NCBI GenBank assembly: GCA_020746105.1
Contig: CM036633.1
Span: 14,058,501 to 14,122,500, forward strand
Source: Trogon surrucura
Lineage: Eukaryota > Chordata > Aves > Trogoniformes > Trogonidae
Reading direction: 5' to 3'
DNA length: 64,000 bases
The position numbers were made by a program, and so were the translations under genes. Positions 24,864 through 36,870 of the stretch are shown here, piece by piece (positions within the stretch are counted from its first letter, which is position 1; each line of letters opens with the position of its first letter). A model generated the notes under the pieces. The model did no database searches and had not been told where the DNA came from. It saw only the letters and a list, made by a program, of their open reading frames with translations.

Positions 24864-25875
24864 AGAAATTCACTATTCCAGCGCTCAGCTCAATGGGACC
24901 TTGCAGTCCTGCAGGACTTAGCTCTCTCAAGCTGGATGTGAAGGTCACTGCAGGAGGGCAAAAGCTGAGTTTAGTTCAGCAGCCAGCCATCTGGGAGAAA
25001 AGACTATAGACTCTTGTTCTAATTTAGGTGCTGGGGGGTGCTATCTTTTTTATTTGCCTTCCAAACTTTCCTCCTTTTAACACAAATATGTTTATTAAGT
25101 CATTTGGGGTTTTGATTAGGTTTTTTTTTTGGTGAAAGGGGAAAGTACATTTGGTGAGCACGGGAAAATCAGGTACACTTCTGCCAAGTTTTCGGGCAGG
25201 TGTGTGGGAATTTGGTTCTCATTAACAATGATCACATCCTAAAGAAAAAGCTCACAAGGGTCCTCCACAGCGCAGACTTGACATTGACTGCCTTACCCCT
25301 GCCAGCCTGAGCTTCACCTCATTGTTTTCCTCCATCGGAAATACTGCAAGGGAAGAAATACATAAATTTCTTTCTTCCCTGGAGTCAGAAGAATTGTTCC
25401 CAGAGCCCTGGAAAAAGAAACTCAGAGTACACATATCCAATGGTAAAGACAGACTTTGGAATTTTATTTTATTTTTCCCCCCATTCACCTGCAAATTGTC
25501 CAATATGGTAAAGTGGGAACTTATCTAGAATTTTCAGAGAGGCCTCCCTTGGATGCTCATGGACTCCTGTGGCCAAAAACATGCTCCACTGCAGTCCGAA
25601 CTTCATCCTTGTTTAAGTATTTTGAGGTTGCTGACACCCAGCATGTGAGAAGCTCTTTGCATCAGTCTGAAAGATCACCCTGTCCCCTTGAACATACCAA
25701 GTAGTCAAAGCTTTGGATAATCTTTCACTCCCACACTGGGTCCTGCATGTGGTCCAGCTCCAGACAAGGTTAGCTGGACATCCCTGTGATAACAGATAAG
25801 AGAAGGCAGTGCCCGACCACCTGTTGCTTATTCCAGCTACTCCTCGTGGGAAGATGATGGTGACACAGTCCCTGG

Positions 25876-25896
25876 AAAAATAAATAAATAAATAAA
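25876..25896. repeat. (AAAT)n microsatellite
   Basis: About five AAAT/TAAA units in an A-rich setting. A simple repeat. Confidence 0.8.
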
Positions 25897-26370
25897 GCTG
25901 GGATCAACCATCTCAAGTGGTCGGATACGGCATCCCCTAGCAATCGGATATCTTTGTGTGGCACAAGATCTCCTCCTTCAACTATACTACGGACTCAAGG
26001 TCGAGTGAGAGCTAAAGTGAGCATGAGTCTATCACTTCCACCAGCCCATCCTCCTCAGATCTCTCACTGCTGTGATCCTACAGACCATGGAGATCATCAA
26101 TGCCTTCCTGAACGGGGGTTTTCACCCTCAAACTCATGTTCTTCAAGGCCTTCATTGCCCGAGATGTGCGAAAAATATTTGGGGTTTCCCCCCAGAAAGG
26201 CAGTGAGCAGAAAAGTCAGGGAGGTCCTTATGCCTGAGGAAGCTGAAGATACTAAATGTAGTGCCAGAAGCAGAGATGAGATATGGTGCAGCTTACATCA
26301 GCTCCACAGGACCGTTTTGGCCACAAGTTGCAAGCAAAGTAGAGCACTGTTTGCCACAGGCTTCCTCATC

Positions 26371-26394
26371 AAACCAAACCAAACCAAACCAACA
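26371..26394. repeat. (AAACC)n microsatellite
   Basis: Four exact AAACC units followed by a decayed AACAAC end. A simple repeat. Confidence 0.8.
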
Positions 26395-29300
26395 ACAAAA
26401 AAACTTTAAAAAGCAGTTTCCATGACAATGTGATGGGATGAGAGAGGAAAACCTCATTTTAATGGAGAATGTTGGGGAAAAAAATATGATAATATGATAA
26501 GAAAGCTCCTGTTCAAATACAAAAGCCACTTTCAGAAGGAGCAGAGAGTGGCCAGTTCAGCAATTGCTTCCCTACCACTGCACAGTCATTCACATCACGA
26601 GCCTGGGCACCTCCTTTGCAGAAACATGATTAGACCATATATCCACAAGTCCAAAGCACTGGAATGACTGAAGGTCCTATGGCAAGTGCACAGAACGATT
26701 CATTCCTCCCACAAAAATGACAAATAAGGATAATTCCACCTCATTTCCGAGATGACTTTTTGGCCTGGCTGCAATAAAACTGTAACAATTGTAATAGCAT
26801 GGGCACACAAATTACCTTTTCCAGAATTACAAACCTCTGAGAAATCAGGCATTTCACTGCATATATCTATTGGGTTTCATTTTGGGGCACTGAGCATAAC
26901 ACAGGACGCCCAGCCCTGTGCCAGACTTCGCATACAAACTGAGTGAGAGCGACCACATTTTTCCAAAGTACTGGGTTCGGTCGGAGAAGCGACCCGGGGT
27001 CACAATTCAGCCTTTACTGACGGTACCGTCAATCTTTCCGCCCTGGGAAAGATTTGCGATGAGGTTAAAGATACCTCCGACTGTTCTTACATTCCCCTCA
27101 CATAAATTCACAACCCCAAGGGCACCTGTTAGGACAAGTGGAGATAAGAAAGGACAGTCGTATTTCCTTATCTGGAGCTCTCTGTTTTATAACCTTTCAG
27201 CTTTACAGTACGGAAGTAGTTATATGCCTAGAGGGAAAGTCCCCATGTGAACTTCACCAACAGCCTTCTAAACACTCAATAGCCTCCTGAGAAGATGGTA
27301 ACTGTGATTCACACTCTTAAAAAAAAAAGGACTCCTACCTGGCAGAAATATAGATGTAGCCAGAAAAGACATGAGAGTTCATCCAGTTCCGCTCCCTCTC
27401 AAGACAGGGGTTTTCCCCATGAGGTGTTAATACTCCAGGCTTGTTTTGACCTCGGGTACCATCAAAACCCAGGTTGCCCATCCAGGCTGTGGTGGAGGCC
27501 TCTGTGGGGGATGCAGAGCCTCAAGAGTTTGGCTGTAAGATTTAGCAAAGTGACCATAATGGCAAGCAAGAAAGTCCCGCAGAGCCTGTCGCTGTGTAAA
27601 ATAATCAAGGCAATAGAAGCAACATCCGTGGAACACAGAAAGCCGCATGAGTTTCGGCAGGGAGCTACATAAGCTGCCACCTCTTTGGGTTTGAAACAGC
27701 ACCTGTTTGAATGGCTGTTTGACGTTGTGCTTAATATATTGTTAATATATTCTTTCATTATCACTGTACTTTATGCATAAATTCTTCTACGAAAACTGAC
27801 ATTGATTCAGTCTATCCCAAAGCTTCTCTGACTTCTGCTAAATTTGGGGTTGGGATGCAATCTGGAACTAGTACTTAAGCGAGCCTTGACAAATCAGATG
27901 GCTGAAAAGCTGTGCTTGTGAAGACAGTATCAAACTTAAAGCATCAGAAAGACTGAGACTGTTATTCAAACCATCCTAAAGACTGCTATTTTATGCAAGT
28001 AGTTTCTCTTTCCTTGCAACAACATATACATAATTAGAATTGCCTCTTATCTTGAAAACCACAAGGTTCATTGCTGAGGCAGCACGTCCCACTCTCACAG
28101 CAGGTACGTTAGATATGTCAGGGGTGGGTATCAAGGATTTTTCTTGATCCATGAGGAAAAAGAAGTGCCTTCAGGAGGCAGCGCAGATTTTGGGTGCCCC
28201 ACTGGAGAATCTTTCCTGTCCAGGGACTATGGCAGACGCTGACGACTACTACACAGACATCTCGCTAAAAGGAGCTGAGCAGTTTCATTTAGATGTGTAG
28301 ATGATTAAAGCTTGGCGAGACCAATCCTGCTCTTAAGGTGACTGCGCGCACATCCCTTGGGCTCCGACACTGTGTGATCTGTGACTCTGCAGCTCTTGGT
28401 CATGCTGGACAGGGTTGCACCTTGTGGACCATTTCCTTGAACTCAGAGCCCATCGTAGTGTGCGCTTGGAGCAACTTTAATGGAAGAGGTAGTGAAACTC
28501 CAAAACAAAAGAATATTGAGCTGACTCTGCAACATCACCTGATGTATTTCTGTTAACACATCTAGTCCTTTGTGTGTCTCTGACTACAAATCCTACAGCA
28601 GATATTGTCTCATCAGCAGATCCTGGGCTCTTTAACCCCTGACTTTGCACAGACTAGGTCTGCTTCAACAGAATGCCCATGGTGAACAACTTCTGAAACA
28701 CAGGATGAATTTGCTTATCAAAACCAGGGCATGACTGGCACTAGGTAGACATATAAAACATAGATTCAATTCTTATTTTGTCCAAAATTATTCTTCCTTA
28801 ATCCAGCTGAGGTTTCATTATTTCTTCTGGTGCCACGTGAGTTACTGCTACAAAACACTGGGTTAAGGATGCTTTACATCCTTGGACATCCTACAAGAAT
28901 ATCTGAAGTGTATGCTAGTTGTAAGAGAAACTGAAAGTGTTCTTCAGAAGAAAGGGAACTTATGGTAAAGGCAGTGACCTTAACCCAGTTCTCCCTGTCT
29001 TTTAGCCACTGGACTGATGACCATTACAAAATTTCCCACTTGTGTAAGCCTCAATGATTGAAAAAACCATCTCCTGCCAGTTCTGCTTCAGAGTGCAACC
29101 CTAACTCACTGATTTACTTGTAGATACCGCCAAGCCATCATAAGCCTGAAAAGTTCTTCATAAGGCATTGCATTATTTTTACGGATCCTGAGCAAACTCA
29201 CTCTAAAACTTGTCTACTTTATGCTCCCCAGGACAAAGTCGTCTGAAAAGCAAGAAAAGGTGAATCCCAGCTCTGCAAAGCTCTGCTTCCAGGACACCTG

Positions 29301-29683
29301 ATTTTCATAACAGTCTGGTTGCAGGTAAATGTTCTTATAATATCTTGTACGATTGTTGTAAATACATTCTCCCCCGTGCCCTCCATGTGCCCAGGCTTTG
29401 CGGTCTGGCGGTCCTGACAGATCCTCCATCACCGCCAAGGCTCTCAGCCAGCCTTGCTTCACGCAGTTAAAATGCTTTCAGCTTGTCCATGTTCCAGCTG
29501 GAAAGGGTTGGGTTGGGTTTGCAATATCGGAGCAGGAGAAGGAAGGAGGAAGACAAAACATAAAGAGGAAATTTCTGCTATTTGATCTGCTGAAATGAAA
29601 CCATCTAAGAACTCTTCCCTGAAGTGCACAAAGATGAAAAGAATGGGAGCACAACTTGGTGTGCTTGTTTGCTTGCATTTTAG

Positions 29684-29729
29684 AATAAAACTGGAATGAC
29701 TGGCAAAAAAAAAAAAAAAAAAAAAAAAA
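29684..29729 (+). other. AATAAA followed by A25: possible retroposed 3' end
   Basis: AATAAA at 29684-29689 is followed 15 bases later by 25 uninterrupted A (29705-29729). This is the spacing of a cleaved and polyadenylated mRNA 3' end, as would be left by a processed retrocopy. I could not recognise a parent gene in the several hundred bases upstream and found no clear target-site duplication. CR1, the main bird LINE, does not use poly(A) templates, so such tails are uncommon in birds. The alternative is a plain A-homopolymer next to a chance hexamer. Confidence 0.35.
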
Positions 29730-31840
29730 GACTTCTTTTGCTTTATTTTACCTGAGGACAGAATGCAGACAGCAGGGTTCATATTTACCTCTCATTGAAA
29801 TTCAATAGATGTGTCCTATGAATACATTTTTTAGAAACTCTTTTTCTTACGGGATACACTTTTTATTAGCTATTACTGCTCAGTTCGTGCTGTTTTTTAA
29901 AGAACTCGTGGCTTATAGGGACAGATTCAGGATCACAGGCGTGATTCATGACTCGCTGAGAAGATCTCAGTTTCTATAAAGCCTCGTCGCTCAGTCATTT
30001 CACGGGTTTTTATGCCCAGGTGAACGTGCTGGCGCACTTGTGGCCCTTCTGGAAATGTACTGGGAGTAGACACAGGGATGCATAACCAGACTTTGCACAA
30101 GCACAAAAGAAATGGATTGGAGGATGACAAAGATGGTCACACTGACACGACACCACTGTGAACATCTCCAGTTTGTGAAAAGCCTTTTGTTGTTTCCAAC
30201 CCCCAAACCAACAGAGCTTTCCTTTTCCCCTATTCTTCTATTCCCCCTCATTCCCCATCACTATAGCTCATCAGCTTACAGGACAAACCTAATTATGTAT
30301 TGTATTTTACTCGCTCATTCACAGGACCATTTGAGGGACAATACTGTTTTTTCAAAAGCAGAATGTGTGTTACAGTTAATATCTAAAAAGGCAAGGCCAA
30401 GCTGGAAACACCAGAGAAAAAAAGGCACAGAAAGTGTGTTCAGAACCCTGAAGCACTCAGAGTCAAGACATTTCAGGCTGTACAGCATCCTTGAATTTCT
30501 CCTTCAGTGATAATAACACAGTCACACTAACGCATAAGTAGATGCTCTTCAATGCATATTCTCCATACAAATACATTTTCTGTGTAGGGACATATGCGAA
30601 AAATATTCTTGTGGGAAATACATATCTCTCCATCTAAAGAAAGCATGCTGGATTGCAGAGCCATTTTCTTGGTCATGTTAAATCACTTACTGCTGAAATA
30701 AATCTTTAAATGAAAAAAAAAAAAAGTCCATTTTCTTTTTTTGCCATTATCCACCAGAGAGGGGAAAAAAAAAAAAAAGAAGAAAACAAGTGAATAGAAC
30801 AACTAGAAGGAAACAGAAAAGAAAGCAGCTCCTCCTGTATCTGGACTTTCCTTTTGCAAGTATTTTTGCAGGCAGACTCCAGGTACGCAGGGAGGTCATA
30901 GAAATGGCTTCGATGGAGATTTCATGTATTCCAGCAGCCCTGGGGGCATCTGGGCCCCCAAGTGAAGTGTGAGGTTTCATCAAGGAGGAAAGACAATCTG
31001 CAAAAGGAGTGAAGACATGGCACAGATTGCAGCCCCGCTCCCTTCCCACACAGGGATGGGGCAGGGCAGAGCGGGGATACAGGAGCTAGGGAGGTTCAGG
31101 TAGGAGAAAGTGCAGGATCACAGCTTTCTACCAGTTTCTGAACTACAGAACAAAGAAACGCATCTTTTTCTTCCTTTTTTTTCTGTTACCCCTCTAAAGA
31201 ATCACCCAGACCTAGAGACACTTTAGCAACAACTCACAGACTAAATTCTTTGCTTTCCCGGTTCACCTTACTTGGAAAGCATTAAACAAACCGTACCTGA
31301 GGAATGCTCTTTTGTTATCTTTTGAATTAGTTTGTACGAGGGTATAAAAATTCTCTCATCTTTTTCTTCTGGAGGAAAGCACAAGCAAGAGGAGCATTTA
31401 GAAACATATAAACTTGTAGAATACAAACTGTCGTACCTGAGGAAAACTGCGAAATAATCAGTGAAAACCAAAAATAACAGGGAAGACTTCAGTTATCAAG
31501 AAGTGCATCTGCTCAGTAGAAGCCAAATTATTTTCTTTTTTTCTAAAGACTTGCTTGGTATTGTAATTAAGGGGCTTTTAGAGGTAGGTGAACATTTTAA
31601 TTGTTAGGGAAATAAATAAAAGGCAACAATACTGCACTATGATGATTGAACGGTTAATGAAATTGGAGGGGGGGATAATTATGCTATATTATTTCAAAGA
31701 ACGTATAATACAAAAAATGAAGGCTGAGTCTGATATCTGATTTTTCTGTGTAGCTCCTTAGCTCTGTAGGAAAGGAGACTCAGCAGGAGGAGGAGGTTGG
31801 GCCGATACACAACACCACTGCAATTTAGCTTCCAGTTTAG
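29730..31840. other. Unique non-coding sequence with A-runs
   Basis: No supported gene or transposon. A13 at 30713-30725 follows AATAAA at 30697-30702, and A14 lies at 30765-30778. The remaining frames are short and conflicting. Confidence 0.55.
30697..30725 (+). terminator. Possible poly(A) site: AATAAA then A13
   Basis: AATAAA (30697-30702) is followed by 10 bases and then 13 A. This could mark the end of a transcript or an old retroposed tail. A second A14 run at 30765-30778 shows the area is A-rich, which weakens both readings. No gene is recognised upstream. Confidence 0.15.
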
Positions 31841-32690
31841 GGAATCATAGAATGTTAGGGATTGGAAGGGACCTCGAAAGATCATCAAGTCCAATCCCCC
31901 TGCCAGAGCAGGAATGCCTAGACTATGCCACACAGGAACGTGTCCAGGCGGGCCTTGAATGTCTCCAGAGAAGGAGACTCCACAACCTCCCTGGGCAGCC
32001 TGTTCCAGTGTTCTGTCACCCTCACTGAGAAGAAGTTTCTTCTCGAGTTTAAGCGGAACCTCTTACGTTCCAGTTTCAGCCCATTACCCCTTGTCCTATC
32101 ATTGGTTGTCACCGAGAAGAGCCTGGCTCCATGCTCGTGACACTCACCCTTGATATATTTGTAAACATTAATGAAGTCACCCCTCAGCCTCCTCTTCTCC
32201 AAACTAAAGAGCCCCAGCTCCCTCAGTCTTTTCTCATAAGGGAGATGCTCCACTCCCTTCATCATCCTAGTTGCCCTGTGCTGGACCCTCTCCAGCAGTT
32301 CCCTGTCTTTCTTGAACTGAGGGGCCCAGAACTGGACACAGTATTCCAGATGGGGTCTCACCAGGGCAGAGTAGAGGGGAAGGAGAACCTCTCTCGACCT
32401 ACTAACCACCCCTCTTCTAATACACCCCAGGATGCCATTGGCCTTCCTGGCCACAAGGGCACAGTGCTGGCTCATGGTCATCCTGCTGTCCACCAAGACT
32501 CCCAGGTCCCTTTCCCCTACACTGCTCTCTAATAAGTCATTCCCCAACTTATACTGGAACCTGGGGTTGTTCCTACCCAGATGCAAGACTCTACATTTAC
32601 CCTTGTTATATTTCATTAAATTTTTCCCCGCCCAACTCTCCAGCCTGTCCAGGTCTCGCTGAATGGCAGCACAGCCTTCTGTCGAAGCTG
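31841..32690 (-). mobile_element. CR1 LINE, longest and best-preserved copy
   Basis: An 850-bp reverse-oriented CR1. The plus strand begins GGAATCATAGAATGTTAGGG, then GGAAGGGACC and AAGTCCAATCCCCCTGCC. The minus strand keeps an open reverse-transcriptase frame described separately. The element is 5'-truncated, losing the endonuclease and the catalytic reverse-transcriptase core, so it cannot move by itself. The left edge is sharp. The right edge is uncertain, since coding similarity runs at least to 32675 and perhaps to about 32705. The lack of stops over more than 230 codons suggests this is one of the younger copies here. Confidence 0.95.
31918..32616 (-). pseudogene. CR1 reverse-transcriptase C-terminal remnant
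   Basis: A 232-codon open frame, the C-terminal end of the CR1 ORF2 protein, which normally has an endonuclease followed by a reverse transcriptase. Landmarks in order are [19 protein letters not shown] near the start, [12 protein letters not shown] around residue 35, [18 protein letters not shown] around residue 83, [16 protein letters not shown] around residue 133, and [20 protein letters not shown] near the end. The frame continues upstream of the nominal ATG ([16 protein letters not shown]), so that ATG is not a real start. The catalytic FADD-type motif region lies further upstream and is missing because the insertion is 5'-truncated. It is not expected to make a functional enzyme. Confidence 0.9.
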
Positions 32691-33982
32691 GTGAAGCAGC
32701 TACACTCCTCAGTTCTTTTCACAAACAACAAATGCAGAAGTTGTAGGTGTCTGGCCAAGCAGGGGTTGTATTTTATCAGCTCAGTGGTACTGCACTCAAT
32801 TCCCATGCGTATACATGGAAGCTTATTCCTCTAGTCACTGCAAAGATGCTGAACTGTTTTCAAGAGTGACAAGAGCAGTCTTCAGTGGCAATGTCATCAG
32901 CAAAAAAACCTCAGTAACAGATAAATATTGTGACAATGTCGCTTCGTAGGACAGAAGGGGCCTGGATCTCCCTCCTGCCTGAGCTCTCAGAATCCTGGAA
33001 GGGACCCACACGCTTCTATAAATTATCACGGCTTCGCTTAAGCCAAGAGAAGCAGAACACCCTCCAGCAGTTAAAGAACTGCTCTCCGATGTTTAACACC
33101 TAGTGAGGGTATAAGTAAACTTTAACTTATAGTTCAAGTTTGCTGCAGGTCCATTTCCTGAAATATGTAGACAGCAGCGCAATAGAACTAGGGGGAATTT
33201 CACTCAAAACCCTGCACCTACGATTCGGTGCACAAGCAAAGCTCTATTAGTGGGAATAAGAGCAGATATCTTCCAAATTGTTCTACACCTTCCAAGAGCA
33301 GAAAATTGGCCGAGAGTGGTGTCAGTTGGAAGCAAAAGGTATTGAAGGCTTCAGGAAGAACCTGTATTTCTTCCATTTCTCTCAAATATGTTGGTTTTTG
33401 TGGCAGTCTTGGCAGCTCCACCTCGTTATAGCTGTTGGCCAACAACATCAGTAAAATTTGAAAATCAAACACGCTGCATCCTAGTCCCATGGAATCAACT
33501 TTTCCTTCATCTCGAGCTCCTTAAAGCCAACTGAGAGAATAAACAATGTCTGTAAAGAAAGAAGGGGAATGATGATCTCCCATATCTTTTTCTCCAAAAT
33601 ATGTGAAAAGTCAGAGAAAATCAAGATGATCAGCCCATCAAGGATGAGAATGGATGTAGAACCATATTGGTTTTCCAAATGTTACACTCCAGTTCTACAC
33701 CAAGTTATTGCTCATCTCAAGCCCAGAAGGCACGGGTCTACAGCATTATGTTAGACACGAAATCACTCCAGTAAGGAGTGTGGGCTATATAATGATCCTG
33801 AAAGATAGCATGGCTGATTGTTCCTCTTACAATTCTACTCTTGTGATTAAAACCAAGCAGAAGTTCACAAGATTTGCTCATCACCGAGTTGAGATTGTGA
33901 TTTTCTCCATGGATGCTTTTCTCTACAGATGCACAGCACAGCGCTGCTTATCCCCAGGTTCTGTCAAAAGCCAAATCAACAC
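32691..33982. other. Unique spacer between two inverted CR1 copies
   Basis: About 1.3 kb with no supported gene or transposon. Open frames at 33218-33490 (minus) and 33569-33754 (plus) have no recognisable features. Confidence 0.55.
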
Positions 33983-34829
33983 ACCTGAGGGATGGAATGC
34001 CATCTGGAGGGACCTGGGCAAGCTGGAGAAGTCATCCCATGTGAACGTCTTGAAGTTCAACAAAGCCAAGTGCAAGGTCCTGCATCTGGGTTGGGGCAAA
34101 TCCTGGTATCAAACATAGGCTGGGGGCTGAAGGGATTAAGAGCAGCCCTACAGAGAAGGACTTGAGGGTACTGGTGGATGAAAAGCTGGATGTGACCCAG
34201 CAGCGTGCGCTCACAGCCCAGAAAGTCAGTCGCATCATGGGCTGCGTCACAAGCAGCGTGGCCAGCAGGGAGAGGGAGGGGATTCTGCCCTTCTGCTCTG
34301 CTCTCATGAGAGCCCACCTGCAGATCTGTGTCCAGCTCTGGGGTTCTCAGCACAGGAAGGACATGGACCTGTTGGAGCAGGTCCAGAGGAGACCACAGAG
34401 ATGCTCAGGGGGCTGGAGCAGCTCTGCTATGGGGACAGACTGAGAGAGTTGGGATTGTTCAGCCTGGAGAAGAGAAAGCTCCAAGTTCACCTTATAGAGG
34501 CCTTCCAGTACTGAAAGGGGGCCTATAAGAAAGATGTGAACAACCTTTTTAGCAGGGCCTGTTGCGATAGCATGAGAGGCAACGGTTTTAAACTAAAAGA
34601 GAGTAGACTTAGATTAGATACAAGGAAGAAATATTTATGATGAGGGTGGTGAAATGCTGGCACAGGTTGCCCAGATTGTGGAAACCGCTCCCTGAATGTG
34701 TTCAAGGCCAGGCTGGACACAGCTCTGAGCAATCGGGTCTAGTAGAAGGTGTCCCTGCCCACGGCAGGTGGGTTGGACTAGATGACCTTTAAAGGTCTCT
34801 TCCAACCCAAAGCGCTCTACAATTCTAGG
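33983..34829 (+). mobile_element. CR1 LINE, plus strand, decayed
   Basis: An 850-bp plus-oriented CR1. It begins near GGATGGAATGCCATCTGGAG and GGACCTGGGCAAGCTGGAGA. It passes AAGTGCAAGGTCCTGCATCT, and ends GGTTGGACTAGATGACCTTT, GGTCTCTTCCAACCC and a worn CTACAATTCTAGGA 3' end. The coding part is interrupted by stops and frameshifts; see the separate remnant entry. It belongs to an older subfamily than the copy at 31841, to which it is inverted (5' ends facing each other). Confidence 0.94.
34162..34443 (+). pseudogene. Broken CR1 reverse-transcriptase remnant
   Basis: The surviving open piece of the CR1 ORF2 C-terminal region: RVLVDEKLDVTQQRALTAQK, then SREREGILPFCSALMRAHLQ and ICVQLWGSQHRKDMDLLEQV. 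These are homologous in order to [10 protein letters not shown]...[15 protein letters not shown]...DRELLERV in the copy at 31918-32616. A frameshift lies near 34400-34440, after which similarity continues in another frame ([17 protein letters not shown] at about 34440-34490). Upstream CR1 coding at 34040-34120 is also in a different frame. It is non-functional. Confidence 0.85.
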
Positions 34830-36750
34830 AAGTCTGCCCACACCCTGAATTTGTGTTCTCTTCATGTCATATCCTCTCAGTATCTTCTTTGTGTGACTCT
34901 TTGGGTCCTTGCAGCCTTTTATGTGAGCTGGAGAGACACCTGTTCAGTGGCATTCTCATGCAACTGCCCTGAACAAATGGCTCACAGTTCATTTTTCTTT
35001 ATGCATCATTTTGTTCCCAGTGATGCTTATGTACTTGAGTTGTGGATGCTTTAATGAGTACATGCCATCAGTGATGCTCTCAGGTAGCAACCCAGGACAA
35101 TGCTGCTACCTATACGGCCTCAAAGTGGCTCTCCAAAGCCACTTACTCATTAAGAGAGGTTGTAACTCTGACGTTCACTGATATTTTAAAGTTTTATAGT
35201 TCGTCCACCTGTGACCTATGATCAAACCCTCCAGTTCAAGTCCCCAGACGGCTTGGTGTACCTGGTGAATCACATGGGAGCTTTTGATTTAGTGTAATCA
35301 AGTGCTTGTACCAGCTCTGGCTTGTTTTACCTGAATGACTAACTCATCACTGATGCCAGATAGCTATGGCCCCAGGTACCTGGAGGGAAGGCAGAGTGAG
35401 CAAAGGCAGGACAGCACCCTCAGGCAGACAAGCATGCACTGCTGATGCTGGCAGAAACTCCAGAAGGACTTTAGCTGTGTGAAACATAAGGAGAACTCAT
35501 CTCCAGTCTTGTCTGAGTGTTCCAAACATTGAGGTGATCAACTCCTCACCAGGAAACACACAGACAGGAATGGTGGTGCTGCGAACCTGGCACAAACCCA
35601 AAGAGCAGCCCATGAACAGTGATCGCAGTTAGCCTTACATGGCAGGTGAGCACTCAGCAGCACTCTTCCTAATGCAAGATGATGGTCCCAGAAGCTCCAA
35701 ACTAATCTTGTGATGTTTCTCCACTCTTCTACCCTGCAGGCTACATCTTCAGCTAGGATCAAGAGTGCTTTACTTAGTTTAATTTTACTCTGAGACAAGG
35801 CAAACCAAGAAAAGAGGCCAAGGCAAGCTCTCATTTTCCCAATAAATGACAGAGCTAGACTGTCTTGAAACACAGAAGTCACATGAGCTTTTTTCTTGCC
35901 AGAGTAGAGTTTAACTTTCCATAAGGAAGTTGCAAAGAAACATTTCTGGGAAGATGTAGGGGATGAAGGATTTATAAATTCACATTTTTTCTGCTTCAGT
36001 TGCTGGATGCCTCCTCACTAACCTCTTCTTTGCTCTCCTCTGTGCCAAGCTCTCCAGCTTTACTAGGAAATCCAGTGCCAAGGTAACATCTCCTATATGC
36101 AGCAGCAGAGATAAGCGTAAGTTTAACAAGCTAGAGCAGGAAAACAGATACTTTTGCTACTATTAATGCCATTGCTGGCCTAAAAAGGGATGGAGAGAAG
36201 TGCTGTGCAGAGTGAGAACCTTTAAAAATATTCTTTTCTGTGTTGCCATGTGTTTCTGGAGTCCTCGTCGAGCAGCACAGTAACCAAACAGCACAGCGAG
36301 TGAGTTACGATGTTGAGCAAGCCAAGGCGCCTTATGTGGAGTTAGATAATTTCTGCCCATTTATCCCTGTACCACTGCTATATTTAACAAGTATAATTTA
36401 TAAACATGCCTCTGTCCTTCAGGGAGGCAGAATGCCAAGCTCTCTAGTAGCTTCTTGGTCTGTCATATTGTATCTTCTTCCACAGGTACAGATATTGCAC
36501 AAAAGAGTGATAAAAGGTTCAACCTGGCAGGACCCTGGGCTGGTGTAAATCCACTGGCATTAGTGGGAATTCTTATAGAAAATGTCCACGTGGACATTAG
36601 GTTCTAGAGATCTTTGGAGCTGAATTAAAGGAACACAAACAGAAGCTTAAACCCATTCCTCTCTTCTCTCATGCGCCATTTCAAGGTATCAGTTGTGTTA
36701 AGCTATAGATGTTCCAGTTTGTTTTTTCTCTTTTATGCATCTCATTTCAT
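34830..36750. other. Unique non-coding sequence
   Basis: No supported gene or transposon. Frames such as 35538-35882 (minus, 114 codons) and 36240-36548 (plus, 102 codons) show no domain. Confidence 0.55.
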
Positions 36751-36850
36751 TTCATATTAGTTAATTACTCCATTTTCATGCTAAGCATAAGGGGAAACCC
36801 CATTTATTTCGTACACTAATTGTGTAATTAATCATATCACCATCCCACAC
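36751..36850. promoter_or_regulatory. Possible homeodomain-site cluster
   Basis: TTAGTTAATTAC at 36757-36768, CTAATTG near 36817, and TAATTAAT at 36825-36832 lie within 80 bp, just before a CR1 fragment. Without alignment this could be a small regulatory element or AT-rich chance. Confidence 0.15.
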
Positions 36851-36870
36851 TAACCACGTCATTCCAATTA

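Larger units (their letters stand above)
21386..29683. other. Unique non-coding sequence
   Basis: More than 8 kb with no supported gene or recognisable transposon. Between 22040 and 22520 it is very AT-rich with several T8-T9 runs. Small features listed separately are an inverted repeat at 24820-24863, (AAAT)n at 25876-25896 and (AAACC)n at 26371-26394. A minus frame at 29214-29462 contains the segment GGECIYNNRTRYYKN. It looks mildly exon-like but could not be identified. Confidence 0.55.

Noticed and set aside
30713-30778. A13 and A14 runs as a pair of retroposed tails
   Set aside because: Both lie in a generally A-rich patch, no parent sequence is visible, and the second run has no AATAAA before it.
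32131-32532. 133-codon plus-strand frame
   Set aside because: It is the antisense of the CR1 reverse-transcriptase remnant at 31918-32616.
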